Source: Pseudomonas viridiflava
Lineage (GTDB): Bacteria > Pseudomonadota > Gammaproteobacteria > Pseudomonadales > Pseudomonadaceae
Length of the DNA stretch: 64,000 nt
Assembly: GCF_900589395.1 (NCBI RefSeq)
Contig: NZ_UUIS01000093.1
Coordinates: 94,888 to 158,887 of the forward strand
Reading direction: 5' to 3'
In this document: piece by piece, positions 8,823 through 18,621 of the stretch
How positions within the stretch are numbered: position 1 is the first letter of the stretch
How the letters are laid out: each line of letters opens with the position of its first letter
The notes under the pieces: model-generated
The model's input: only the letters and a program-made list of their open reading frames with translations
The model's database searches: none
What the model was told of the DNA's origin: nothing
Made by a program: the position numbers and the translations under genes

Positions 8823-8960
8823 TCAGTGAATCCAGCCCATCTGCTGCGTTTGCACCTCGGCAGTCGCGGGCAGTGAAGCGCGCACCGAGCCGAACTGTTC
8901 AGCTTGCCAGGTGAAGTGCGGCCATTCGGGGTTTTGCCAGATCCAATAAGGGGAACTCAT
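8823..8960 (-). pseudogene. N-terminal remnant of a Fic family (DUF4172) gene
   Basis: A 45-codon frame from the ATG at 8960 begins MSSPYWIWQNPEWPHFTWQAEQF. This matches the start of the DUF4172 domain that precedes the Fic AMP-transferase domain in many Pseudomonas proteins (typically WIWQQ..WP.F.W). After about 24 residues the match ends inside a REP-type palindrome (CACTGCCCGCGAC at about 8864 and GTCGCGGGCAGAG at about 8812). The frame then stops, and no HPFxxGNGR Fic motif follows anywhere nearby. It is a truncated, almost certainly non-functional relic. Confidence 0.6.
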
Positions 8961-8975
8961 TACGCTTGCTCAGGT

Positions 8976-9006
8976 GTGAGCCGATTAGCCAGTCTATTCG
9001 GCTCAC
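8976..9006. promoter_or_regulatory. Inverted repeat upstream of the Fic remnant
   Basis: GTGAGCCGA (8976-8984) and TCGGCTCAC (8998-9006) are perfect 9-bp arms with a 13-base spacer. This may be the old operator of the Fic-type gene or a fragment of a mobile repeat. Confidence 0.35.
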
Positions 9007-9084
9007 GGCCTAATGAGAGCCGCCTCCCACATTGGGTTTTGTGACGCGGGGATGGGCAGGCTGTTTTACCGAATTTTGCGCAAG

Positions 9085-9113
9085 AAAAAGGCCAGCTCGA
9101 AGGCTGGCCTTTT
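9085..9113 (-). terminator. Rho-independent terminator of the tRNA
   Basis: GGCCAGC and GCTGGCC form a 7-bp stem with a 6-base loop, flanked by an A run and followed on the minus strand by a run of five T. It begins 9 bases past the tRNA 3' end. Confidence 0.85.
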
Positions 9114-9121
9114 CTCTGATC

Positions 9122-9198
9122 TGGTGGGCCCACACGGACTCGAACCGTGGACCAAAGGATTATGAGTCCTCTGCTCTAACCAACTGAGCTATAGGCCC
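9122..9198 (-). tRNA. tRNA with CAU anticodon, probably tRNA-Ile2 (lysidine-modified)
   Basis: The minus strand folds as a complete 77-nt tRNA: acceptor GGGCCTA pairing with TGGGCCC, D-arm AGCTCAGTTGGTTAGAGC, anticodon stem-loop GGACTCATAATCC, T-loop GGTTCGAGTCC, discriminator A and an encoded CCA. The CAU anticodon could be elongator Met or AUA-reading Ile. The GC-rich GGGCC acceptor and GACTCATAATC anticodon arm resemble E. coli ileX rather than metT/U, so Ile2, modified by TilS, is favoured. It lies 16 bases after the stop of the GGDEF-EAL gene. Confidence 0.85.
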
Positions 9199-9214
9199 TT
9201 TTGCAGGTCGCGGA

Positions 9215-11008
9215 TTATAACGGGGGTTGCCCGGCTGTGCTATCTGAAAAATCCGAAAGGCGTGTACGAAGGTACTTTTCCTCAAATTCCTTTGCCGGCA
9301 GCGCCGGGCTGAGCAGGTGGCCTTGCAGGTGCTGGCAGCCGGCGGCCTGCAGCCAGTGTTGCTGTTCCAGGGTTTCGACGCCTTTGGCCACCACGGTCAG
9401 TTGCAGGCTGCGGCCCAGGGCGATAATGGCGTGGACGATGGCGGTTTCGTGTGCCGCGTCGGGCAGGCCGCGGGTGAAGGCGCGGTCGATCTTCAGGGCG
9501 TGCAGCGGCAGGCGCTTGAGGTAGCCCAACGAGGAATAGCCGGTGCCGAAGCTGTCGATGGCCAGTTGGATACCCAGTTGCCTGAGCGCGTTGAGCACGT
9601 TCAGGGTGTGCTCGGTCTGGCCCATGATGCAGTGTTCGGTGATTTCCAGTTGCAGGCTGCCCGGTGTCAGTTGGTAATCGGCCAGCCGTTGCTGCACGCG
9701 GTCGAGCCATTGTGGCTGGCGCAGCTGGGCGCCGGTAACGTTGATCGACAGCGGCCCGAAGGCCGGGGCGTGCCGGCGCCATTGCTGCAACTGGCGGCAG
9801 GCGTTTTCCAGTGCCCAGTCACCGATGGCCAGCAGGCTGCCGCTTTCTTCGGCCAAGGTGATGAAGTGTTCGGGCGGGACTTCGCCGAGGCGGGGGTGGT
9901 GCCAGCGCAGCAGGGCTTCGGCGCCGACCAGATGTTGCTCCGGCAGGCTGAACACAGGCTGGTAATGCAGGCTGAGCTGCTTGCGCTCCAAGGCCTGGCG
10001 TAGCTCGCGCTCCAGTGTCAGGCGCTCGCCCAGCCGGGTGCCAAGGTCACAGGTGTAGGCTTCGATACGGTTGCGGCCCTTGGCCTTGGAGCGATACATG
10101 GCGGCGTCGGCGTGCTTGATCAGCGTGGCAGCGTCCAGGCCGTCGTCGGGGAACAGGCAGCTGCCGATGCTGGTGTGCACGATCAACCGGTGTTCGCCGG
10201 CCTGCAGTGGCGTGTTGAAGCTGCCCAGCAGTTTGCGCGCGATGCTGTGGGCATCGCTGGGGTGCGCAAGGCCCGGCAAAAGAATGACGAACTCGTCACC
10301 GCCCAGACGTGCCACGGTGTCGATGTCGCGCAGGTGGTCCTTGAGCCGCTGGGCGATGGCCTTGAGCAGCAGGTCGCCGGTGGCGTGGCCGAGGCTGTCA
10401 TTGATGTGTTTGAAACGGTCGAGGTCCAGAAACAGTACGGCGCCCAGGCTGCCGGTTTCCTGGCTGTGCTGCAGGGCCTTGCGCAGGCGTGTTTCGAACA
10501 GCAGGCGGTTGGGCAGGCCGGTCAGCGGGTCGTGGTGGGCCTGGTGGTCCAGGCGGGCGTGGGCGTGCTTGAGGCTGGAAATATCGGCCAACAGGGCCAC
10601 GAAGTGCGAGCACTTGCCGTGGTTGTCGCGCACGGCGCTGACGGTCAGCCAGCAGGGCCAGAGCTCGCCGTTCTTGCGCCGGTTGCAGACCTCGCCCTGC
10701 CAGTGGCCTTCAGCGTTGAGGCGGTGCCAGAGCGCGGCGTAGAAGGCGCTGTCGTGCTGGCCGGAGGCGAGCAGGCGCGGGGTCTTGCCGAGCGCGTCCT
10801 GTTCGCTGTAGCCGGTGATGTGGCTGAAGGCATGGTTGATGACATGGATGCGTTGCCGGGCGTCGGTGATCATCATGCCGGTATGGGTATGTTCGATGGC
10901 CAGGCTGGCCCAGTGGCGCTTGTGCGCGCTGGCGTGGTGGTCGATGAGGTCGGGCATTAATCCATGCATGGGGTTCACTTTCATGTTGGCGCGGGCTGAT
11001 GGAGGCAT
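9215..11008 (-). CDS. PAS-GGDEF-EAL protein with intact GGDEF and degenerate EAL
   Basis: A 597-residue cyclic-di-GMP protein. A PAS domain (about 35-150) is followed by a GGDEF domain (about 165-320) with an intact ARLGGDEFVIL active site and an inhibitory RxxD site (RDID) five residues upstream. An EAL domain (about 335-590) keeps the EAL signature (GAEALLRW), the Asn in LSINV, the Glu in LEITE and the Lys in LKID. However, DDFGTG reads DSFGTG and the catalytic AEGVET reads AKGVET, so two metal or catalytic acids are lost. The protein probably makes rather than degrades c-di-GMP, with EAL perhaps a binding module. No membrane span or signal peptide is visible. The start is uncertain; ATGs at residues 9, 14 and 18 are possible. 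Confidence 0.85.
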   Translation of the reverse strand: MPPSARANMKVNPMHGLMPDLIDHHASAHKRHWASLAIEHTHTGMMITDARQRIHVINHAFSHITGYSEQDALGKTPRLLASGQHDSAFYAALWHRLNAEGHWQGEVCNRRKNGELWPCWLTVSAVRDNHGKCSHFVALLADISSLKHAHARLDHQAHHDPLTGLPNRLLFETRLRKALQHSQETGSLGAVLFLDLDRFKHINDSLGHATGDLLLKAIAQRLKDHLRDIDTVARLGGDEFVILLPGLAHPSDAHSIARKLLGSFNTPLQAGEHRLIVHTSIGSCLFPDDGLDAATLIKHADAAMYRSKAKGRNRIEAYTCDLGTRLGERLTLERELRQALERKQLSLHYQPVFSLPEQHLVGAEALLRWHHPRLGEVPPEHFITLAEESGSLLAIGDWALENACRQLQQWRRHAPAFGPLSINVTGAQLRQPQWLDRVQQRLADYQLTPGSLQLEITEHCIMGQTEHTLNVLNALRQLGIQLAIDSFGTGYSSLGYLKRLPLHALKIDRAFTRGLPDAAHETAIVHAIIALGRSLQLTVVAKGVETLEQQHWLQAAGCQHLQGHLLSPALPAKEFEEKYLRTRLSDFSDSTAGQPPL

Positions 11009-11173
11009 CAGAGGGCCGGCTACAACAGGAAACCGGAGCGAGGCGGGCGATTTTTTTTACACCCGTTGCGTACACAGTTGTAGGTCAGATTTGGCGAGCG
11101 TGCAGGCTAAATGACGGCTGGAAGGTGCGGGGCAGGGCGTGCGGGCTGAAAAGTGCCAGGGCCTGAAACGCAA

Positions 11174-11195
11174 AACCCCCGGCAGGCCGGGGGTT
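11174..11195 (-). terminator. rpoD terminator
   Basis: AACCCCCGG and CCGGGGGTT form a stem around CAGG, 19 bases after the rpoD stop codon. On the minus strand a short T run (TTTTG) follows. Confidence 0.75.
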
Positions 11196-11213
11196 GTGTT
11201 CAAGCGCTGAAGC

Positions 11214-13058
<1,845 letters not shown>

Positions 13059-13125
13059 AACACCCTATCCACTGAAGGTCTTGGCGGGCAAAAAACAAGC
13101 CGAGGATTATACCCGAGCTAGGACC

Positions 13126-15099
13126 TCACGCGCCAGTTGAGGTCGGGTTTTGTGTCTGCTGTTTACGGCAGAGCAAGCTTAAGAGCTGGGTTTTTTCGTC
13201 TGCAGTCAGCCCTGTCTGCTTTTCTTTGGTGATCAAACGGTCGAGGCTTCGCTCGCGCTGGCGGGCGGTTAACCTAGTTATAGTGTCGAAAAACTGTTGT
13301 TCAAGGTTGCCGGCTTCGATCAGCCATTCCTTTTCGGCCAGCGCCCTGAGCAATCGGCCCTGTTCGGTGCCATGCCAGCGCGCTATCAACTGTAACGACC
13401 GCAAACCCGGATTCTTTTGCCGGGCTTCGATCAAGGCCACCAGAAGCTGTGTCGGCAGGTTCTCTTCATCGGCAAACTGGCTGGCATTGTCGACCTTTTC
13501 AGCCAGCTCCGGGTGGTGCAGCAAGGTTCGCAGGGCGGTCTGCATCGGTTGCTCGACCGACACCGGCGTGCGGGGCTGGCGGGGTTCGAAGTCGCGCCGA
13601 GGTCCTTTCTTGTCCCACGGTTTCTTGTCCCATTGCTGCTTGCCCTGACGGCCGGTCGGACCACCGCTTTTCGGTGGCGCCCACTGCGGCTGCTCGTCGA
13701 AGCCCTGATAATCGCCGGCCGGCGGCGGATAATCGGCAAAGTCGGGCATGCCTTCGTAATCGGCATGGCCGCCCTGGCTGGCCGGTGCAGGCGCGCTTTG
13801 CGCCAGCTGGCTCATGGCCTCGCCGCTCAACCCGGTGATCTCGCTCAGGCGCTGGCGCATCAGGGTCCGCAGGTTGGCGCCCGGGACCTTTTCGATCAGG
13901 GGCGCTGCCAGCGTGGCCAGGTGGGCCTTGCCTTCCAGCGAGCGTGGGTCGGCTTCCAGCGACAGTTGTTCAAAAAAATAATCGGCCAGCGGCTGCGCAT
14001 GCTGGTTGATGCGCGCCTTGAAGGCGTCGGTGCCTTCGGAACGCACCAGCGTGTCCGGGTCCTCGCCTTCGGGCAGAAACAGAAAACGTGCCCGGCGCCC
14101 GTCCTGCAGGCTCGACAGGGTGGCTTCCAGGGCGCGCCAGGCGGCGTTGCGGCCGGCCTGGTCGCCGTCAAAACAGAACAGCACGCTGGGCACCACACGA
14201 AAAAGACGCTTGAGGTGTTCTTCGCTGGTGGCCGTGCCCAGGGTGGCGACGGCATTGCGCAGGCCTTGCTGGGCCAGGGCGATGACGTCCATGTAGCCTT
14301 CGACAACAATGATCTCGTCAAGGTTGCGATTGAATTTGCGCGCCTCGAACAGGCCGTACAGCTCCTGGCCCTTGTGGAACACCGGCGTTTCGGGCGAGTT
14401 GAGGTACTTGGGCTTGTCGTCACCCAGTACCCGTCCGCCAAAGGCGATCACCCGGCCGCGGCTGTCGCGGATCGGGAACATCACCCGGTCACGGAAGCGG
14501 TCGTAACGCTTGCCGGTCTCGGTGTTCTCGATCAGCAGGCCGGCATCGATCATCACCTTTTGCTGCAGGGTGTCGCTGCTCAGGTGCTTGTACAGGTTGT
14601 CCCAGCCCGGTGGTGCAAAGCCCAGGCCGAAGTCGCGGGCGATTTCGCCGGACAGGCCGCGGCCCTTGAGGTAGTCCACGGCCGCCTTGCGTGCCGGGTG
14701 CCCCTTGAGTGCCTGGCGATAGAACTCGGCGGCAGCTTCCAGCAGCGGGTACAGCGGCGAATCGGTGGGCTGGCGCGCTTTCTGGCCGCGTCCGCCTTGT
14801 TCGCGCGGCACTTCCATGCCGGCGGCCTTGGCCAGTTCCTCGACTGCCTGGGGGAAATCCAGGTTGTCGTGGTCCATGATGAAGCCCAGTGCATTGCCGC
14901 CGGCACCACAACCGAAGCAGTAGTAGAACTGCTTGTCGGGGCTGACGCTGAACGACGGGGTCTTTTCCTTGTGAAACGGGCAACAGGCGACGTGATTTTT
15001 GCCGGCTTTCTTGAGCTGCACGCGCGAGCTCACCACATCGACGATGTCGGTGCGGTTCAGCAGGTCGTCAATGAAACTCTGGGGAATCAGCCCGGCCAT
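13126..15099 (-). CDS. dnaG: DNA primase DnaG
   Basis: The 657-residue primase lays RNA primers at the replication fork. The N-terminal CHC2 zinc ribbon is clear (CPFHKEKTPSF then YYCFGCGAGG, residues about 40-65). The catalytic core follows, with the TOPRIM motif VVEGYMDVIAL and the FDGDQAGRNAAWRA metal-binding stretch. A long Pro/Gln/Lys-rich linker (about 430-510) leads to the C-terminal DnaB-binding helical domain. It is the middle gene of the macromolecular synthesis operon; an unusually long 373-base gap separates it from rpsU. Confidence 0.98.
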   Translation of the reverse strand: MAGLIPQSFIDDLLNRTDIVDVVSSRVQLKKAGKNHVACCPFHKEKTPSFSVSPDKQFYYCFGCGAGGNALGFIMDHDNLDFPQAVEELAKAAGMEVPREQGGRGQKARQPTDSPLYPLLEAAAEFYRQALKGHPARKAAVDYLKGRGLSGEIARDFGLGFAPPGWDNLYKHLSSDTLQQKVMIDAGLLIENTETGKRYDRFRDRVMFPIRDSRGRVIAFGGRVLGDDKPKYLNSPETPVFHKGQELYGLFEARKFNRNLDEIIVVEGYMDVIALAQQGLRNAVATLGTATSEEHLKRLFRVVPSVLFCFDGDQAGRNAAWRALEATLSSLQDGRRARFLFLPEGEDPDTLVRSEGTDAFKARINQHAQPLADYFFEQLSLEADPRSLEGKAHLATLAAPLIEKVPGANLRTLMRQRLSEITGLSGEAMSQLAQSAPAPASQGGHADYEGMPDFADYPPPAGDYQGFDEQPQWAPPKSGGPTGRQGKQQWDKKPWDKKGPRRDFEPRQPRTPVSVEQPMQTALRTLLHHPELAEKVDNASQFADEENLPTQLLVALIEARQKNPGLRSLQLIARWHGTEQGRLLRALAEKEWLIEAGNLEQQFFDTITRLTARQRERSLDRLITKEKQTGLTADEKTQLLSLLCRKQQTQNPTSTGA

Positions 15100-15472
15100 G
15101 GCATTCTCGTCAGGCGCAATGCGATGAGTGAGTATGGGTCATTGTCGTGCATCCGTGGCGTTTGTCTGTGCAGGGCCCGCAGGGGTCTGGCAACGCAAGG
15201 ATATGCCGCTTGAGTGGTGCAATGACGGTCCTGCTCGATATTTCGGATGAAGGATCAAGGCAGGGCTTTCAAGCACGCTGATCCGCGCTCTGGGGAGAGG
15301 CGAATAATGTGGCCCGTGAAACAGGCAGGATTGTGTTGACGGAGCGCCCTTGGCGAGCAAGCGCTTCGGGCGGCCTCTGTCAATGAAGCATGTTGCATGT
15401 TGCGTGAACTGCAAATGCCGACAGCCCGGCTTTGGGCCGGGCAAGGCATTCGCTTGCGATGTCAGTCTGTAA
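15100..15472 (-). other. Long gap between rpsU and dnaG
   Basis: This holds a GC-rich hairpin just after rpsU (15424-15442) and the upstream region of dnaG. No credible gene is visible. The region could carry an internal promoter or a processing site that sets the lower dnaG level relative to rpsU, as known for this operon in E. coli. Confidence 0.5.
15424..15442 (-). terminator. rpsU: Hairpin after rpsU, probable partial terminator
   Basis: GCCCGGC (15424-15430) and GCCGGGC (15436-15442) form a 7-bp stem with a 5-base loop, 30 bases downstream of the rpsU stop. No long U tract follows, which suits an attenuator allowing readthrough into dnaG-rpoD. Confidence 0.5.
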
Positions 15473-15688
15473 TCAGTACAGACGAACGGCGCGGCGCTGT
15501 TCGCGCTGAACTTTCTTGGCATGACGCTTCACAGCAGCTGCTGCTTTGCGCTTACGCTCAGAAGTTGGTTTTTCATAGAATTCGCGGCTACGAACCTCAG
15601 CCAGAACACCGGCTTTTTCGCAGGAGCGCTTGAAACGACGCAGAGCTACGTCGAAGGGTTCGTTCTCTTTAACTTTGACGGCTGGCAT
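15473..15688 (-). CDS. rpsU: 30S ribosomal protein S21
   Basis: A 71-residue, highly basic protein beginning [27 protein letters not shown] and ending [15 protein letters not shown], the complete S21 sequence of gamma-proteobacteria. S21 binds near the anti-Shine-Dalgarno region of 16S rRNA and helps initiation. It is the first gene of rpsU-dnaG-rpoD and diverges from tsaD, the classical arrangement. Confidence 0.98.
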
Positions 15689-15817
15689 CCAGAGCTACCT
15701 TCATTCATTACCGGGGTCAACGTTTCGTGCAAAAACGCACTGAAATACGTCGGTTTTTAAGGGTTGCGGATGTTACCCCTTCGCGAACGGGAATGCAAAG
15801 CCTCTGATCGAAAAGGG

Positions 15818-15847
15818 TTGGCCGGCGTCATGAGCGGCGACTATGAT
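15818..15847 (+). promoter_or_regulatory. tsaD: Candidate tsaD promoter
   Basis: TTGGCC (15818-15823) and TATGAT (15842-15847) are separated by 18 bases and lie about 40 bases before the tsaD start. Confidence 0.4.
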
Positions 15848-15886
15848 GCGCGCCTTCGAATCCGCCCCTCTGCAAAGGCGCACCCC

Positions 15887-16912
15887 ATGCTAGTACTGGG
15901 ACTGGAAACTTCCTGCGACGAAACCGGCGTCGCGCTTTACGACAGCGAAGACGGCCTTTTGGCCGATGCGCTGTTCAGCCAGATTGACCTGCATCGCGCT
16001 TACGGTGGCGTGGTGCCGGAGCTGGCCTCCCGCGATCACGTCAAGCGCATGCTGCCGTTGATCCGTCAGACGCTGGCCGAAGCCGATCGGGTCGCCACCG
16101 ACATCGATGCCATTGCCTACACGGCGGGCCCCGGCCTGGTTGGCGCCTTGCTGGTGGGGGCTTCCTGTGCACAGGCGCTGGCCTTTGCCTGGGATATCCC
16201 CGCCCTTGGCGTGCACCACATGGAAGGGCATTTGCTGGCCCCCATGCTGGAGACGCAACCGCCTGAATTTCCGTTCGTCGCTTTGTTGGTGTCGGGGGGG
16301 CACACCCAGTTGGTACGCGTCGATGGCATCGGCCAGTACGAAGTGCTGGGCGAAACCCTGGACGATGCGGCCGGTGAAGCGTTCGACAAGACCGCCAAGA
16401 TGATGGGCCTGCGCTATCCCGGCGGTCCGGAGATTTCCCGACTGGCGGTCGACGGAGTGCCGGGACGCTTTGTGTTCCCCAAGCCGATGACGGATCGACC
16501 AGGCCTGGATTTCAGTTTCAGCGGGCTTAAAACCGCCGCGCTCAATGCCTGGCAGCAGTGCCAGGCGTCTGGCGACGACAGCGAGCAAACCCGTTGCGAC
16601 ATCGCGCTGGCCTTCCAGCATGCCGTGGTGGAGACTCTGACCATCAAGTGCAAGCGTGCGCTCAAGCAGGCCGGCCTCAACAGCCTGGTCATCGCCGGCG
16701 GCGTGAGTGCCAACAAGGCATTACGGGTTTCGCTCGAGGCAATGCTGGGCCAGTTGCAGGGCCAGGTGTATTACGCCCGCCCTGAGTTCTGCACCGACAA
16801 CGGCGCAATGATTGCCTATGCCGGCTGTCAGCGGCTGCTGGCAGGACAGAAAGAAGGTCTGGCCATCAGTGTCCAGGCCCGCTGGCCGATGGAGCAGTTG
16901 CCGGCGATCTGA
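15887..16912 (+). CDS. tsaD: tRNA N6-adenosine threonylcarbamoyltransferase TsaD
   Basis: TsaD transfers the threonylcarbamoyl group from TC-AMP to A37 of ANN-decoding tRNAs, with TsaB and TsaE. The 341-residue product begins MLVLGLETSCDETGVALY. It has the metal-binding HHMEGH motif (about residue 110), the ASKA-fold nucleotide segments (LVSGGHTQLV, GGVSANKALR) and the conserved late CTDNGAMIAYAG. I use the ATG at 15887 rather than in-frame upstream codons because the family begins exactly there. It diverges from rpsU and converges with plsY. Confidence 0.98.
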   Translation: MLVLGLETSCDETGVALYDSEDGLLADALFSQIDLHRAYGGVVPELASRDHVKRMLPLIRQTLAEADRVATDIDAIAYTAGPGLVGALLVGASCAQALAFAWDIPALGVHHMEGHLLAPMLETQPPEFPFVALLVSGGHTQLVRVDGIGQYEVLGETLDDAAGEAFDKTAKMMGLRYPGGPEISRLAVDGVPGRFVFPKPMTDRPGLDFSFSGLKTAALNAWQQCQASGDDSEQTRCDIALAFQHAVVETLTIKCKRALKQAGLNSLVIAGGVSANKALRVSLEAMLGQLQGQVYYARPEFCTDNGAMIAYAGCQRLLAGQKEGLAISVQARWPMEQLPAI

Positions 16913-16925
16913 GGCGCTGAGTCAG

Positions 16926-16965
16926 GTTTTTTACGACTTATGATCGCGATCGTCGTTAAAAATGA
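16926..16965. terminator. Probable bidirectional terminator between tsaD and plsY
   Basis: A T run, then ACGAC, a 14-base loop, GTCGT, then an A run, lying between convergent genes. The stem is short (5 bp plus A-T extension), so it is moderately supported in both directions. Confidence 0.4.
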
Positions 16966-17525
16966 CGTTCCTGGCCGCTGAGCAGGTCGCGCAGATTGCC
17001 ACGATGACGCCACACGATGAGCAGGGTAAGCAGGCTCACTGGCAACAGGGCCTGGGGCTCTTGCCAGGCCAGCAATGGCAGGGTCAGCGGCGTGGCGATC
17101 AGTGCGGCCAGGGAGCTGGTGCGGGTCAGGTAGGCGGTCAGGGCCCAGATGGCGATGGCCAGGGCGGCGGCAGGAGGATACAGGCCCAGCAGCATGCCGG
17201 CGGCAGTGGCCACGCCCTTGCCGCCGCGAAACTTGAAGTACAGCGGCAGCATGTGGCCGATCACCGCGCACACCCCGATCCAGGCCTGGTCGCGCAGATC
17301 GAGACCGCAGGCATTGGCCAGCAGCACCGGCAGCAGGCCTTTGCCAAGATCGCCCAGCAGCGTCAGGATGGCGAGCTTCTTGCCGGCCAGGCGCAGCATG
17401 TTGGTGGCGCCGGCATTGCCTGAGCCACCGTTGCGTGGATCGGGCAGGCCGGTGAACTGGCTGAGCAGGATGGCAAAGGACAGTGAGCCGAGCAGGTAGG
17501 CGAAGATCGCCAGTAACCAAAACAT
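16956..17525 (-). CDS. plsY: Glycerol-3-phosphate acyltransferase PlsY
   Basis: PlsY makes lysophosphatidate from acyl-phosphate and glycerol-3-phosphate in the inner membrane. The 189-residue product starts MFWLLAIFAYLLGSLSFAI and has five hydrophobic spans. The family motifs are present: GSGNAGATNMLR, the phosphate-binding FRGGKGVATA and the late RHRGNLRDL. The ATG at 17525 is preferred over one three codons upstream because GGA is better spaced from it and the family starts there. It is divergent from folB. Confidence 0.95.
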   Translation of the reverse strand: MFWLLAIFAYLLGSLSFAILLSQFTGLPDPRNGGSGNAGATNMLRLAGKKLAILTLLGDLGKGLLPVLLANACGLDLRDQAWIGVCAVIGHMLPLYFKFRGGKGVATAAGMLLGLYPPAAALAIAIWALTAYLTRTSSLAALIATPLTLPLLAWQEPQALLPVSLLTLLIVWRHRGNLRDLLSGQERHF

Positions 17526-17600
17526 GCTGACCATTCCGGGCTAGGATGCCCCTGATTCTAACGGCGCATCGCGCCCTTGTCGTGCAGTGGAGAAAAGTGC

Positions 17601-17954
17601 TTGGACAGAGTGTTCATCGAGGGGCTGGAAGTCGAGACGGTGATCGGCGCCTATGACTGGGAGCGTGGCATTCGCCAGTGCCTGCGCCTGGACCTCAGTT
17701 TTGCCTGGGATAACCGGCCGGCCGCGGCTGGCGACGACCTGAGCAAGGCGCTCGATTACGCCAGTGTCAGCGAGCGCATCCAGGCCTTTGCGGCACAAAC
17801 GCAGTTCCAGTTGGTGGAAACCTTTGCCGAGCGACTGGCCGAGGTGTTGATGCAGGAATTCCACATTCCCTGGCTGCACATCAGACTGACCAAGCCGGGC
17901 GCAGTCGCTGCCGCCAGGGGCGTGGGCGTGGAGATCGAGCGCGGATGTCGCTAA
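17601..17954 (+). CDS. folB: Dihydroneopterin aldolase
   Basis: FolB cleaves 7,8-dihydroneopterin to 6-hydroxymethyl-7,8-dihydropterin in folate synthesis. The 117-residue product begins with a TTG codon (reading DRVFIEGLEVETVIGAYDWER), chosen because GGAG lies eight bases upstream and the family starts here. It contains the substrate-binding Glu region (VIGAYDWE), the LDYASVS segment, LVETFAERLAE and the catalytic Lys in LTKPGAV. The stop overlaps the folK start by ten bases, so the two consecutive folate enzymes are translationally coupled. Confidence 0.95.
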   Translation: MDRVFIEGLEVETVIGAYDWERGIRQCLRLDLSFAWDNRPAAAGDDLSKALDYASVSERIQAFAAQTQFQLVETFAERLAEVLMQEFHIPWLHIRLTKPGAVAAARGVGVEIERGCR

Positions 17955-18463
17955 CCCGGATTTTCCTGGGGCTGGGCAGCAATATCGATCGTGAAAAGCA
18001 CCTGCAGGCAGGGCTTGAAGCACTCGATGGCCTGTTGCTTGACCTGCACTGCTCGCCGGTATTCGAAAGCCACCCGGTGGGCATCAAGAGTGGGCCGTTC
18101 TTCAACCTGGTGGTGTCGGCCCTGACCGACCTGCCGCTGATGGTGCTGGACCGGCGCCTGAAGCTCATCGAGGCCGACAACGGCCGCTATGCGCCGGATC
18201 GCAAGGGGTTGCCGCTGGATATTGATGTATTGCTGTATGGCGAGCAGGTAGGCACCTTCGATGGCCTGGTGCTGCCGCGCGCTGAAATTCTCAGGAATGC
18301 CTTCGTGTTGCAGCCCCTGGCGCTGATTGCGCCAGAGTGCCTGCATCCAGGCGTGGGCGAGTCGTTTGCCGACCTGTGGGCCCATGCGCAGATCGACCAG
18401 CAACTGTGGCCAGTAGCGTTCCAGTGGCGCGGTCAGGACCTGACCCCGCCAGGGTTGTTGTAG
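17945..18463 (+). CDS. folK: 2-amino-4-hydroxy-6-hydroxymethyldihydropteridine pyrophosphokinase
   Basis: FolK transfers pyrophosphate from ATP to the FolB product. The 172-residue protein starts MSLTRIFLGLGSNIDRE, has the RYAPDRKGLPLDIDVLLYG metal and ATP signature, then LVLPRAEILRNAFVLQPL. It overlaps folB. The final codons and the TAG stop (18461-18463) lie at the edge of a REP-pair element whose first arm is TTGTAGGAGCGCG, so the repeat provides the stop codon and the C-terminus may have been altered by its insertion. Confidence 0.96.
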   Translation: MSLTRIFLGLGSNIDREKHLQAGLEALDGLLLDLHCSPVFESHPVGIKSGPFFNLVVSALTDLPLMVLDRRLKLIEADNGRYAPDRKGLPLDIDVLLYGEQVGTFDGLVLPRAEILRNAFVLQPLALIAPECLHPGVGESFADLWAHAQIDQQLWPVAFQWRGQDLTPPGLL

Positions 18464-18611
18464 GAGCGCGCTTGCCCGCGACCGGCTGCGTTAGCAGTCG
18501 TAAATTTGTGGCGTTTCGTAAATTTCGAATGTGTTCACAGCCGTAAATTTGTGGCGCTCCATCAATTTTGCGAGCGCTACGCACTCGGTCGCGGGCAGAG
18601 CGCGCTCCTAC
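18460..18611. repeat. Composite REP-pair element C, two diverged core units
   Basis: Outer arms GTAGGAGCGCGCTTGCCCGCG and GCGGGCAGAGCGCGCTCCTAC-type enclose GCTGCGTTAGCAGTCGTAAA, a TTTGTGGCG motif, a second CCGTAAATTTGTGGCG copy, and GAGCGCTACGCACTCGGTCG. It overlaps the folK stop and fills the gap to cca. Confidence 0.8.
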
Positions 18612-18621
18612 GGCGCAGCAC

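Noticed and set aside
13417..15213. Long plus-strand open frame opposite dnaG
   Set aside because: It is an antisense shadow of dnaG; the primase motifs are unambiguous on the minus strand.
15139..15522. 127-codon frame overlapping rpsU on the minus strand
   Set aside because: It runs through rpsU in another frame, has no family resemblance and no ribosome site.
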